64,000 bases of DNA from Nitrospirota bacterium. Lineage in GTDB: Bacteria; Nitrospirota; JACRHL01. This document shows positions 24,852 through 33,318 of this stretch, in pieces. The translations under genes and the position numbers were made by a program. Under the pieces are notes generated by a model. That model worked only from the letters and a program-made list of their open reading frames with translations, searched no databases and was not told the origin of the DNA. Position 1 is the stretch's first letter, and each line of letters starts with the position of its first letter. Location of the stretch: NCBI GenBank assembly GCA_029858285.1, contig JAOUFN010000008.1:1-64000 (forward strand), read 5' to 3'.

Positions 24852-25571
24852 CTACAGGGCGAAGCGTTCCCCAAGGTAGATGTTGCGCACGCTGGGACTC
24901 TCCGCCACCTGGCGGGGGGTGCCCGACTCCAGAATTGTGCCTTGGTAAATGATGTATGCGCGGTCCGTAATTTGCAAGGTCTCTCGCACATTGTGGTCGG
25001 TGATCAATACGCCGATTCCAGCTTTTTTCAATTTTTCCACGATGTTCTGGATTTCACTGACGGCAATGGGGTCGATGCCTGCGAAGGGTTCGTCGAGCAG
25101 CAGGTGGCGGGGAGAGGTGGCCAGGGCGCGGGCAATTTCTGCCCGCCGCCGTTCACCGCCGGACAGGGTGTAGGCTCGGGCGTCGCGGATGTGGCCGATG
25201 TGGAATTCCTCCAGCAGTTCCTCCCGCCGGTATTGCCGCTGGTGGCGGGTAAGAGGCTGGTGTTCCAGGATGGCGTCCAGATTCTGCGCCACGGTAAGTT
25301 TGCGGAATATGGAGTTTTCCTGCGCCAGATAAGAGATGCCTTGGCGGGCACGGCGGTGCATTGGTAGCTGGGTGATGTCCTCGCCACCCAGGTGAACGCT
25401 GCCGCCGTCCGGCCGTACCAGACCGATGACCATGTAAAACGCCGTTGTTTTGCCCGCGCCGTTGGGACCGAGCAGCCCCACTACCTCGCCGGGCGCCACC
25501 TGTAACGACACATCGCGTACCACTGGTCGACCACCATAGGCCTTGCGCAACTCCCGGACTTCCAGCGGCAT
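24852..25571 (-). CDS. lptB: LPS export ABC transporter ATP-binding protein
   Basis: The 239-residue ATPase powers extraction of LPS from the inner membrane with LptF and LptG, whose genes lie at 36-38 kb. Walker A GPNGAGKT, the Q-loop, signature [15 protein letters not shown], Walker [13 protein letters not shown] and the switch His in [10 protein letters not shown] are all present. It begins one base after the lptA stop (TGA-C-ATG), so the three genes lptC-lptA-lptB form one unit. Confidence 0.97.
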   Translation of the reverse strand: MPLEVRELRKAYGGRPVVRDVSLQVAPGEVVGLLGPNGAGKTTAFYMVIGLVRPDGGSVHLGGEDITQLPMHRRARQGISYLAQENSIFRKLTVAQNLDAILEHQPLTRHQRQYRREELLEEFHIGHIRDARAYTLSGGERRRAEIARALATSPRHLLLDEPFAGIDPIAVSEIQNIVEKLKKAGIGVLITDHNVRETLQITDRAYIIYQGTILESGTPRQVAESPSVRNIYLGERFAL

Positions 25572-25572
25572 G

Positions 25573-26133
25573 TCACTGCCCTCCTGCAGGGGGGGCCGTG
25601 TCCGTCCCTTGATCCGGTTCGGTGTAGGTAAACGAGCCGCCTTGTACGGTACTCTCCTGGGTGTTCAGGTCGATGGTGATGACCTCTCCCGCCACCTGCA
25701 TGCGCGGGTCGGACAGCTTGGGGGTGCCGGTCAACACCACGGTGGCGGTCGCCGGGGTATACTCCGCCCGCCCGGCCCGGGCAGTGCGGTCGCCGTACTC
25801 GAACACCACGTTGCCCTCCGCCACCATGCGGCTGACGTCGCGCCGCGGGGTGCTTTTTTCGCCCGCCGGGCCTGCCTGGGCCGCGTCCAGGGATACTTCC
25901 AACCGGTCGGAGCTCATGATCTGTCCTTCCCGAACCACCTGGACGTGTCCGGAAAAGATCAGTTTTCCATCACGGTTGGCATAGGCCATCTGGTCGGCGC
26001 TGACGGTCACCGGCACACCTCCCCCCGCCAGGTTTTGCAATGGGCGTTCCGCTGCGTCCGTCGGGACCACCGGGCCCAAGCCAAGCGTTGCGGCCAGGAC
26101 CAGTATGCGTATCCGGCTGTTTACGGCTGCCAT
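25573..26133 (-). CDS. lptA: LPS transport periplasmic bridge protein LptA
   Basis: The 186-residue periplasmic protein has a signal peptide (about 1-28, ending in TDAAE) and the OstA-like beta-jellyroll: [36 protein letters not shown] and [19 protein letters not shown]. Subunits stack to carry LPS across the periplasm to LptD. It overlaps lptC by 13 bases. A Pro/Gly-rich C-terminal tail follows the fold. Confidence 0.92.
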   Translation of the reverse strand: MAAVNSRIRILVLAATLGLGPVVPTDAAERPLQNLAGGGVPVTVSADQMAYANRDGKLIFSGHVQVVREGQIMSSDRLEVSLDAAQAGPAGEKSTPRRDVSRMVAEGNVVFEYGDRTARAGRAEYTPATATVVLTGTPKLSDPRMQVAGEVITIDLNTQESTVQGGSFTYTEPDQGTDTAPPAGGQ

Positions 26134-26708
26134 TGGACCTTCACGCCGTTCTTCAGGGTCACGGTCTGGCTGTCCACGTTGGCCTCCAGGGCGTTGCCGG
26201 TAGCGGTGAACTGTTGTTGAGAAAGGGTGGCGGCACCGACAGAGCGCACCGTGCGGGAGGCAGGGTCCCAGGTCAATCCGGGAGCCAACACGGTGATGCC
26301 GCCGGACAGCAACTCCACCCGGGCGGGATTGTCGGGCGGGCCGGAGACGTTGATGCTGTTGTCATCAAGGTTCACTTCGCCGCTGCGGGCACTCAGGGTT
26401 GCTGCCGGGGAGCCACGATCAAAAAACGTCACACTGAGGCCGTCGGCCAGTAGCCGGTGGTTGTCTTCGGTCAGCCTGGCCTGGCGGGCAGACAACTGCA
26501 CATGGGGGCCGTCGGCACCCACTTCCTCCATGCGGAAGCCGGTGAGGGAAAGGTCAGCGGTAATTTCCCATGTGCCGCGGGACGGGCTGTCGCTGATGCG
26601 AGATACGTGCTCAGCCACCAGTCCCACCACCAATACGCCGCCAAAGGCGGCCACCGCCAGCAGTATACGGCGGAAAAACTGCAGGTGTTGGGGCACCTCA
26701 GGCACCAC
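26121..26708 (-). CDS. lptC: LPS export inner-membrane-anchored protein LptC
   Basis: About 195 residues: one N-terminal transmembrane helix (RRILLAVAAFGGVLVVGLVA) and a periplasmic LptC/YrbK jellyroll (EITADLSLTGFRMEEVGADG, ARLTEDNHRLLADGLSVTFF). It accepts LPS from LptBFG and hands it to LptA. The start must be one of several GTG codons at 26708, 26705 or 26696; the first two overlap the stop of the amidotransferase gene. The frame is open upstream but reads as a shadow of that gene. Confidence 0.85.
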   Translation of the reverse strand: MVPEVPQHLQFFRRILLAVAAFGGVLVVGLVAEHVSRISDSPSRGTWEITADLSLTGFRMEEVGADGPHVQLSARQARLTEDNHRLLADGLSVTFFDRGSPAATLSARSGEVNLDDNSINVSGPPDNPARVELLSGGITVLAPGLTWDPASRTVRSVGAATLSQQQFTATGNALEANVDSQTVTLKNGVKVQWQP

Positions 26709-27420
26709 GCCGGGCGGACAGTTCCAGCCAGCGGCCGACGATGTGTTCGGCGGTCGCAGCCAGGCCGCCACAGCGGGTGTCGGCATCGTGTTCCAGGGCG
26801 GGGTCGCCGCTGCGGCCGAGGCGGACCAGTTCTTCGTGATTGACCGCCATCCACTCCTTGACCATGGGGGCGTCGGTTTCCATATGGAATTGCAGGGCAT
26901 AGACACAACTGCCTATCCGGAACGCCTGGTGCGGGAAGCGTGGCGAACTGGCCAGATGCACCGCGCCGCGTGGCAGATCGAAGCCTTCTCCGTGCCACTG
27001 GAACACCGGCAACGGATTGGGCAGGCCGGAGAACACCTGGTCGCGAGAGCTTTCCAGGCTCAGGTGCACCTCGTCCCAGCCGATCTCGGGGGCGGGACCG
27101 GGAAACACTCGGGCGCCTGCGGCCAATGCGATGAATTGCGCCCCCAGGCAGATACCCAGGGTGGGAAAGTCGTGGGCAATGGCCTCCTGCACCAGTCGTA
27201 ACTCGGCGCCCAGAACAGGGTCGGTGGAACTGTCGTTGACACTCATCGGCCCGCCCAGCACGATGAGTCCCCGGTAGCCGTTCAGGCTGCGCGGAACCGT
27301 AGCGTCGGGGTGGTAGCACGGCACCACCTCCTCTGCGGCGCCGGCGCGGCGCAGCAGGGGATAAATTGAGCCCAGTCCCTCGTGTGGCACCTGTTGAAGC
27401 ACCAAAATGCGGTTGTGCAT
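26698..27420 (-). CDS. Class I glutamine amidotransferase-like protein
   Basis: The 240-residue protein has the GuaA N-terminal-type amidotransferase fold with a full catalytic triad: C91 in GICLGAQ and H179 with E181 in LQFHMETD. VLQQVPHEGLGSI at the start is typical of stand-alone GMP synthase-like or PuuD/YfeJ-like amidotransferases of unknown substrate. It probably releases ammonia from glutamine or hydrolyses a gamma-glutamyl compound in the cytoplasm. Start ATG 27420 is chosen over the earlier in-frame codon at 27444. Its stop overlaps lptC, so it appears to be the first gene of the lpt-rpoN run, an odd partner for LPS export. Confidence 0.88.
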   Translation of the reverse strand: MHNRILVLQQVPHEGLGSIYPLLRRAGAAEEVVPCYHPDATVPRSLNGYRGLIVLGGPMSVNDSSTDPVLGAELRLVQEAIAHDFPTLGICLGAQFIALAAGARVFPGPAPEIGWDEVHLSLESSRDQVFSGLPNPLPVFQWHGEGFDLPRGAVHLASSPRFPHQAFRIGSCVYALQFHMETDAPMVKEWMAVNHEELVRLGRSGDPALEHDADTRCGGLAATAEHIVGRWLELSARRGA

Positions 27421-27615
27421 GGCTCGCGGCTTCCTTCCGTACATATCTGCGGCGCGCCCACAACGCGCCGACGGCGGGGTCCGGAACTCCTCCGATGGCG
27501 ATCGGTCGGGGAATCGGGGGCGTCACAAACGGTGCCCCATGCGCCATTCTATCGCAAATTCGCGGACCCGGCATGGCGGTTGCCCCCCCCGGCCTTTCGT
27601 CCTGCTTCCCGGGGT

Positions 27616-28083
27616 TTACCCGGTGGTTACCTCCTCGGGCCGGATGCGGTAGGCTTGTCCGAACCCGGCCACCAGTTGAATGGATACCGGGCGGAACGCG
27701 AACAGGCGGAAGTCCGCCAGTTGGAACATCATGTCCGACTCCGGGAAACGCGCTACATAGAGGGCACGGGCCTGCTCGTAGTCGGCGCTGCCCCGAACGA
27801 GGGGTAGCGCCTCGCCGCCCAGGGTGGCGCGTACCAGCGCCAGGGGGTTTTTGTCGGGACCGTCGGATTCCGCCAGCAGCAGGGAGGCGCGGGGCTGTTC
27901 TTCCAGATTGCGGGTGTGAAGAGCCATTTTGCTCAGGTGCAGGTAGAGGATGCCGAGGTCGGCGGAGGGGCAGATGGGGGCCAGTGAGCAGTAGGGCGCA
28001 CCGCCACCCACGGTGGCCAAACTGGCGACACGGGTGCCGGAGAGCATGTGCTTGAGCAGGGTCAGGCGTTCTGTCGGCTGCAT
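27616..28083 (-). CDS. Pyridoxamine 5'-phosphate oxidase-fold (HugZ-like) flavin-binding protein
   Basis: A 155-residue split-barrel protein: RVASLATVGGGAPYCSLAP, LHLSKMALHTRNLEEQPRAS and LVRATLGGEALPLV correspond to the FMN-binding and heme-utilisation HugZ-type subfamily. The fold usually binds FMN or heme as a dimer. The activity cannot be stated. It starts four bases after the dxr stop, so it is the last gene of uppS-cdsA-dxr. The 195 bases downstream, before the next gene, hold nothing I recognise. Confidence 0.8.
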   Translation of the reverse strand: MQPTERLTLLKHMLSGTRVASLATVGGGAPYCSLAPICPSADLGILYLHLSKMALHTRNLEEQPRASLLLAESDGPDKNPLALVRATLGGEALPLVRGSADYEQARALYVARFPESDMMFQLADFRLFAFRPVSIQLVAGFGQAYRIRPEEVTTG

Positions 28084-28087
28084 GTGG

Positions 28088-29308
28088 TCAGGCGCGCCTC
28101 TGCGTGGGTTCCGCGACGGATTTCCCGGCGGGCTTTCCGGCAGATTTCCGGGTCAGGGCCAGGGCGGTTTGACGCGCCGCGCGGTCTACCTCCAGCAGCG
28201 TCTCCAGGGAGTCCAGGGATTGGGCGGGGTGGGCGTCCAGCGTGGCTGCTACCACCCGGGGAATGCCTGTGAACGGGATGTGGCGGTTCAGGAATGCGTC
28301 CACCGCCACCTCGTTGGCGGCATTCAGTACGGCGGGCAGTGTGCCGCCTTCCCGCATGGCGCGGAATGCCAGGGCCAGGCACGGGAAGCGTTCCGTATCC
28401 GGATTCTCGAAAGTCAGGGCGCCGAGGCGGGCGAAGTCCGGTACCGGCACGTCCAGCGGCAGCCGCTCCGGCCACGACATGGCGCAGGCGATGGGGGGGC
28501 GCATGTCCGGAGTGCCGAGTTGGGCAATGACGCTGCCGTCACGGTAGACCACCATGGAATGCACGATGCTCTGCGGATGCACCAGCACCCGTACCTGTTC
28601 CGGCTCCAGGTCGAACAGCCAGCGCGCCTCAATGACTTCCAGCCCTTTGTTCATCAGGGTGGCGGAGTCCACGGTGATCTTGGCGCCCATGTCCCAATTG
28701 GGGTGGTTGCGGGCCTGTTCCGGGGTAACCATTTCCAGTTCGCGCGCACCCAGGGTCCGAAACGGCCCGCCGGAGGCGGTGAGCAGGACGTGGTCCAGGT
28801 CTTCGCGGCGCCCTGCGGCCAGACATTGAAAGATGGCCGAATGCTCGCTGTCCACCGGCAGGATGCGCACCCCCCGGCGGCTGGCCTCATCGGTAAGCAG
28901 GTTGCCGGCCATGACCAGGGATTCCTTGTTGGCCAGTGCCACATCGTGCCCGGCCCGCACCGCCGCAAAGGTGGGGAGGAGCCCCGCGCCGCCGACAATT
29001 GCGGACACTACCAGATCGGTGGAAAAGGCTGCCGCCGTGGCCAGTCCACTCTCGCCCTCCAATACCTCAGGGGCACGTGTTCCCAAGATTTTTTGCAGGG
29101 TCTCGCGCAGCCGTTCCGCCGCTGTGGGATCGCCCATGGCCACTATTTCGGGGTGGAAGCGCAGGGCCAGTTCCGCCATGGCTGCGTGGTTGGTTCCCGC
29201 CGCCAGGGCGCTCACCCGATAACGTTCGGGGTGGGCAGCCACCACCGCCAGGGTGCTGGCGCCGATGGAGCCGGTGGCACCGAGTATGCTGATGCGCTTG
29301 GGTTTCAC
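28088..29308 (-). CDS. dxr: 1-Deoxy-D-xylulose 5-phosphate reductoisomerase
   Basis: The 406-residue enzyme makes MEP from DXP with NADPH, the committed step of the non-mevalonate isoprenoid pathway. The NADPH loop GATGSIGASTL (9-19), ALANKESLVMAG, metal and substrate residues in PVDSEHSAIFQ, and TASGGPFR are present, along with WDMGAKITVDSATLMNKGLE. A GTG codon starts it at 29308. It lies 83 bases after cdsA. Its product ultimately feeds the undecaprenyl pyrophosphate synthase encoded first in this cluster. Confidence 0.97.
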   Translation of the reverse strand: MKPKRISILGATGSIGASTLAVVAAHPERYRVSALAAGTNHAAMAELALRFHPEIVAMGDPTAAERLRETLQKILGTRAPEVLEGESGLATAAAFSTDLVVSAIVGGAGLLPTFAAVRAGHDVALANKESLVMAGNLLTDEASRRGVRILPVDSEHSAIFQCLAAGRREDLDHVLLTASGGPFRTLGARELEMVTPEQARNHPNWDMGAKITVDSATLMNKGLEVIEARWLFDLEPEQVRVLVHPQSIVHSMVVYRDGSVIAQLGTPDMRPPIACAMSWPERLPLDVPVPDFARLGALTFENPDTERFPCLALAFRAMREGGTLPAVLNAANEVAVDAFLNRHIPFTGIPRVVAATLDAHPAQSLDSLETLLEVDRAARQTALALTRKSAGKPAGKSVAEPTQRRA

Positions 29309-29391
29309 GCTGCGCTGTCCTGTCTGTTCTGGCGGTATCGGGCGGTCCGCACGGGAATTTCAACGGGGTGGTTCAGGTGATCCACAGCGGG

Positions 29392-30204
29392 TCACGGGAC
29401 GGGGGGACGGACCCACACCATCCATGCCAGATAGTAATACAGGCCGGTGCCGGTGAACAGAAATGCGTCCAGCTTGTCGAGCACACCGCCGTGGGCAGGA
29501 ATTAGGTTGCTGGAATCCTTCACCCCGGCCTCGCGTTTGAACAGGGATTCCACCAGATCGCCCAATAACGCCAGCACCCCCAGCAGCAGGCCAATGGCCA
29601 GCGGATCCAGGGGCGACAGGCCGGGCACGAACAGGCTGCCCAGATAGGCGGCGGCGATGCTGGCCAGAACGCCTCCCAGGGTGCCTTCCACGGTCTTGTT
29701 GGGGCTGACTGTCGTCAACCTGCGGCGGCCGATGGTCCTGCCGGTGTAGTAGGCAGCAGCGTCGCCACTCCAGGTCACCAGCATTAAAAAAAACACCCAG
29801 CGGAAGCCGCCACCTTCTGCCCCGTCCGCTGCCGCGTGCAGCAGGGGGACATGGGACAGGAGCAAGGCCACCCAGACGAGCCCCAGCACCAGGGCGCCGC
29901 AGTCTCCCAAGGCGTCCGCAACGCGTCCGCTGGCCAGACGCGCCACCAGCACCAGAAGCACCGCCGGGGCCAACAGTTGCCAGTGCAGGGGGGCCGCAGC
30001 CACCACAAAGAAGCCAGCCACCACGGCAATCCACGCTGCCGTGGTCAACCCGCCCGGAAAACGAAAGCGGTACAACTCCCACATGCCCGCAGCGGAGACG
30101 GCGGCGATCAGTACGGCAAACAACGCGGATGGCAGCCACGCCACCGCCGCTCCCACCAGAGGCAGGGCTACTGCGGCTGTTATCAGTCGGTCCTTGCCGA
30201 GCAT
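29392..30204 (-). CDS. cdsA: Phosphatidate cytidylyltransferase
   Basis: The 270-residue inner-membrane enzyme makes CDP-diacylglycerol from phosphatidate and CTP. It is largely hydrophobic with about seven helices and carries the family signature near the C-terminus: SLFKRE followed by KDSSNLIPAHGGVLDKLD. The VTWSGDAAAYYTGRTIGRRR loop is also typical. ATG 30204 lies 5 bases after uppS; the open frame before it is a shadow of uppS. Confidence 0.95.
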   Translation of the reverse strand: MLGKDRLITAAVALPLVGAAVAWLPSALFAVLIAAVSAAGMWELYRFRFPGGLTTAAWIAVVAGFFVVAAAPLHWQLLAPAVLLVLVARLASGRVADALGDCGALVLGLVWVALLLSHVPLLHAAADGAEGGGFRWVFFLMLVTWSGDAAAYYTGRTIGRRRLTTVSPNKTVEGTLGGVLASIAAAYLGSLFVPGLSPLDPLAIGLLLGVLALLGDLVESLFKREAGVKDSSNLIPAHGGVLDKLDAFLFTGTGLYYYLAWMVWVRPPVP

Positions 30205-30209
30205 GGGGG

Positions 30210-31049
30210 TCAGTCTCCTGTGGCCCGGTGGGGCATCTGGTCGCCGGTGAGGCCAAAGCGGCGCTCGCGGGACTGGTAATCGAGAATAGCCTGGTACAGG
30301 TTGGCCCTGCGGAAGTCGGGCCACAGAGTCGGGGTGAAGACAAATTCAGTGTAGGCCATCTGCCATGGCAGGAAGTTGCTGATGCGCAGTTCTCCGCTGG
30401 TGCGGATCATCAGGTCCGGGTCCGGCAGGTTGCCGGTGTCGAGGTGAGCCGCGAATACCTCCTCGGTGATGGCTTCAGGCTGCAGGGTGCCGTCCACGCA
30501 CTCGCGGGCGATGCGGCGCACCGCGTCAAGAATTTCCTGCCGACCGCCGTAGGCCAGTGCCAACACCAGGGTCATGGCATCGAAATCGGCGGTGTCACGG
30601 CGCACCCCGTCCAGGGTCTCCAGCACCGAGGGGGGAAGGCGTGAGATGTCGCCGATGGTGCTCAGGCGAATTTGATTGTGGGTGAGGGTTTCCAGTTCCT
30701 TGCGCAGGAACTCGTCCAGAAAACGCATCAACGCCCGCACCTCAAGGCGTGGGCGGCGCCAGTTTTCCTGGGAAAAGGCGTAAAGGGTGAGTACCTTGAT
30801 GCCCCCCAACTCACGGCAGGCGGTGGTGATCTCGCGCACACTTTCCACGCCCGCCCTGTGTCCTTCAATGCGGCTCTTGCCGCGCTCCCGCGCCCAGCGG
30901 CCATTGCCGTCCATGATAATGGCGATGTGTCGGGGCAGGCGCTGCGGGTCGATGCGTGCCAGCAGCGCCTCGGCACTGTCACCTGTGTGGGTGGCACTGT
31001 GGGAGCAGGCGTCGGCATTAGGACCGGTGCGGGGGATGGATGTGGCCAT
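30210..31049 (-). CDS. uppS: Isoprenyl transferase / undecaprenyl diphosphate synthase
   Basis: The 279-residue cis-prenyltransferase makes the C55 carrier lipid for peptidoglycan and envelope sugars. The catalytic MDGNGRWA (46-53), TLYAFSQENWRR and DLMIRTSGELRISNFLPWQMAYTE (in parts) are intact. I set the start at ATG 31049, preceded by GAAGG; ATG 31112 is open but lacks a ribosome site. Either way the first 35 residues are a poorly conserved extension. A near-consensus promoter lies about 110 bases upstream. The gene heads uppS-cdsA-dxr. Confidence 0.95.
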   Translation of the reverse strand: MATSIPRTGPNADACSHSATHTGDSAEALLARIDPQRLPRHIAIIMDGNGRWARERGKSRIEGHRAGVESVREITTACRELGGIKVLTLYAFSQENWRRPRLEVRALMRFLDEFLRKELETLTHNQIRLSTIGDISRLPPSVLETLDGVRRDTADFDAMTLVLALAYGGRQEILDAVRRIARECVDGTLQPEAITEEVFAAHLDTGNLPDPDLMIRTSGELRISNFLPWQMAYTEFVFTPTLWPDFRRANLYQAILDYQSRERRFGLTGDQMPHRATGD

Positions 31050-31161
31050 GGATGCCTTCGGGCCGGGAAACAACAACAGGGGCGGTGCGTCTTGGCGGGC
31101 ACCATCATCCATCGGATGACACAGCGTCCCGGATGCATGGATGATTGAACAGTTTCCGCGC

Positions 31162-31190
31162 AGTCTACGGAGGCAGGGGGCGGGTGTCAA
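31162..31190 (-). promoter_or_regulatory. Sigma-70-type promoter of uppS-cdsA-dxr
   Basis: On the minus strand TTGACA (31190-31185), 17 bases, then TAGACT (31167-31162). The -35 box is perfect and the -10 box matches four of six positions. Transcription would start near 31155, about 105 bases before the chosen uppS start. Confidence 0.7.
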
Positions 31191-31223
31191 TTACAGGGGG
31201 GGTGGGGGGAAGGCCCCGGAAGG

Positions 31224-31277
31224 CATGGCGGGGGCATCCCTCGGCCACATGCCCGGCCCGAGGGATGCCCCGCCATG
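31224..31277 (-). terminator. Long GC-rich inverted repeat after the outer-membrane protein gene
   Basis: Arms of 20-21 bases at 31224-31244 and 31258-31277 pair with a single one-base bulge around a 13-base loop. It lies 16 bases past the gene stop and just before the uppS promoter. No T-run follows, so it may act as a terminator, an mRNA-stabilising hairpin or a REP-like element. Confidence 0.55.
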
Positions 31278-31293
31278 GATAAGCCGAGGGGGG

Positions 31294-32049
31294 TTACAGC
31301 CCCACGTTCAACCGCAGGCTGTAGGAAGTGCTGCCGCCGGACAGGGGAGCATCCCCCTGCAGGGTGAGGTTGGCGATGGGCAGAAAGGCAAATTTGAGAC
31401 CGATGTGGCCGCGGGTGACGCTCTCCTTGGCGTCGGCAAAACCGATGCCGGCCTTCTCCTTGCCCTTGATCCAGATCTGGTCGAGACCCGCGTACGGGGT
31501 GAACATCAAAAAGCCCTTGCTGACCCCGACACCAAGGCCATAGGTGGACAGGTCAAGCTCCTTGACCCCCGACAATTTGGCGCCGCTCAGTGCCACGCTG
31601 ACTGCGGGCATGGCCATGTTGCCGCCCAGCAGAGATTTGCGGATCTCGCCACCGGTGACCGAAATATTGCTGCTCGGCACCTTGATCTGGGAAAGCCCCA
31701 AATCGATGCCGAACGGCAGCCCCTTGCGTATCATCAGGCGCGGTACCGGTAGCGCTCCCGGCGGGTTGCCAGCCAGGGCGGGTGCCCACACGGCCTTGTC
31801 GATCTTCACCATGGTGACGGCGGCACCCACCTGAAAGCCGATGATGCCTTCCGGCTCGGCGGGGGCCAAGGGGTTGTAAGCGATGGCGTAACCCGCCTCC
31901 TCGACGAACTGGTCGAACTGGGGCTGCTGGCCGGCGATGAACGACAGCAGGATGTCGTTTTTGGCGGCGTGGGTGGGCATGCTCCACAGGGTGGCTACGG
32001 CCAGCGCTGCGGCCATGGCGCGCAGGGGCCTGGTGATCCGGGTCGTCAT
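31294..32049 (-). CDS. Putative outer-membrane beta-barrel protein
   Basis: A 251-residue exported protein: signal peptide MTTRITRPLRAMAAALAVAT with cleavage after THA, then alternating beta sequence with many Gly and aromatic residues (GAAVTMVKIDKAVW, LMFTPYAGLDQIWIKG, GHIGLKFAFLPIANLTLQGD). The last strand ends SYSLRLNVGL. The design resembles small porin-like or OmpW-like barrels, but I do not recognise a named family. Start ATG 32049 is preferred over the open ATG at 32064, because the signal peptide begins there; it is preceded by a GGAGGAG-like site. It lies 37 bases downstream of pfkA, and is probably co-transcribed with it. Confidence 0.7.
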   Translation of the reverse strand: MTTRITRPLRAMAAALAVATLWSMPTHAAKNDILLSFIAGQQPQFDQFVEEAGYAIAYNPLAPAEPEGIIGFQVGAAVTMVKIDKAVWAPALAGNPPGALPVPRLMIRKGLPFGIDLGLSQIKVPSSNISVTGGEIRKSLLGGNMAMPAVSVALSGAKLSGVKELDLSTYGLGVGVSKGFLMFTPYAGLDQIWIKGKEKAGIGFADAKESVTRGHIGLKFAFLPIANLTLQGDAPLSGGSTSYSLRLNVGL

Positions 32050-32086
32050 ATACAACTCCTCCATGTGTGGTAGTCCCGGAAGGCGC

Positions 32087-33172
32087 TCATCGCCCCAGGC
32101 AGATGCCGATGGCTTCGGCGGTCAGGATCAGCCCCGAATCCAGGGGCACATATTTGTAGTCGGTGATGGCTTCGTGGATCGGCACGCTGGTGATGGTCTG
32201 CCCCTTCAGACAAACCATGCGGCCAAATTCGCCCTTGGCCACCATGGCCATGGCCTTGGCGCCAAAACGGGTGGCCAGGATGCGGTCGTAGGCGGTGGGG
32301 GAGCCGCCGCGCTGAATGTGGCCAAGCACGGTGACACGCACGTCCATGCCGGTGTCGTCGGCGATCTGGTCGCCCACCTTGTTGCCGATGCCGCCGAGCC
32401 GGGGCAGACCCTTGCCCTTGCCGCCCTCGGTGACCACTGAGGCTTCACCGCCCTTGGGGCGGGCCCCCTCGGCCACTACCACCAGGGAAAATCCGGCGCC
32501 CTTCTCGACGCGGTGGCGGACCTTGTCGCACACGGCCTTGATGTCGAACGGAATCTCGGGGATGAGGATGGCGTCGGCCCCTCCGGCGATGCCGGACTCC
32601 AGGGCGATCCAGCCGGCGTAGCGGCCCATTACCTCCATCACGATCACGCGGTGATGGCTGTCGGCGGTGGTGTGCAGTTTGTCCAGCGCCTCCATGGCGG
32701 TGGTGACGGCGGAGTTGAAGCCGAAGGTGACGTCGGTGGCGCGCAGGTCGTTGTCGATGGTCTTGGGCACGCCCACCACCGGCAGGCCCTTGTCGAACAG
32801 GCGTGCCGCAATGCGGTTGGTGCCGTCACCGCCGATGGCCACCAAGCCTTCGAGACCCAATTCCTTGAAATGCACAAACACCTGGTCGGAGACATCCCGC
32901 ACCACCTGTTTGCCGTTTTCTTCGGTGGGGTATTCAAACGGGTTGGCGCGGTTGGAGCTATGCAGGATGGTTCCACCCTGCGGCAGGATGCCACGGATGC
33001 GGAAGGCATTCATTTCCCGTGTCTTGCCGGGCAGAATGAGCCCCTGAAAGCTGTCCTCAATGCCGATGACCTGCCAGCCGTGCTTGGCTTCGGCGCTTTT
33101 GACGACACCACGAATGACCGCGTTGAGGCCGGGGCAGTCGCCCCCGCCAGTGAGTACTCCGACCTTTGGCAT
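32087..33172 (-). CDS. pfkA: 6-Phosphofructokinase (group III type)
   Basis: The 361-residue enzyme phosphorylates fructose 6-phosphate in glycolysis. It starts MPKVGVLTGGGDCPGLNAVI, which fixes ATG 33172 (preceded by AGAGAGAGGGA). The phosphodonor signature is GGDGT (114-118), with Gly where PPi enzymes have Asp, and PKTIDND (136-142), with Lys where E. coli PfkA has Gly. Gly plus Lys is the pattern of ATP-using group III enzymes from actinomycetes and relatives, so ATP rather than PPi is the likely donor. MGRYAGWIALESGIAGGAD and LGHIQRGGSPTAYDR are also conserved. An outer-membrane protein gene follows. Confidence 0.93.
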   Translation of the reverse strand: MPKVGVLTGGGDCPGLNAVIRGVVKSAEAKHGWQVIGIEDSFQGLILPGKTREMNAFRIRGILPQGGTILHSSNRANPFEYPTEENGKQVVRDVSDQVFVHFKELGLEGLVAIGGDGTNRIAARLFDKGLPVVGVPKTIDNDLRATDVTFGFNSAVTTAMEALDKLHTTADSHHRVIVMEVMGRYAGWIALESGIAGGADAILIPEIPFDIKAVCDKVRHRVEKGAGFSLVVVAEGARPKGGEASVVTEGGKGKGLPRLGGIGNKVGDQIADDTGMDVRVTVLGHIQRGGSPTAYDRILATRFGAKAMAMVAKGEFGRMVCLKGQTITSVPIHEAITDYKYVPLDSGLILTAEAIGICLGR

Positions 33173-33229
33173 GTCCCTCTCTCTTTGCCACCCCGCCCGG
33201 AAACAGGGTGGGCTGCGGCTCCGCGTCCT

Positions 33230-33257
33230 AGTGTAGCAGGTCTGGCGCAGGTGGAAA
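33230..33257 (-). promoter_or_regulatory. Candidate pfkA promoter
   Basis: On the minus strand TTTCCA (33257-33252), 16 bases, TACACT (33235-33230), about 58 bases upstream of the pfkA start. Each box matches four or five of six consensus bases. Confidence 0.4.
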
Positions 33258-33318
33258 GGGGGGGGCGGAAATAGGCTGTTGAACGCGGCGCCGTGACGAC
33301 CGTGCCGGGACAATTGCG

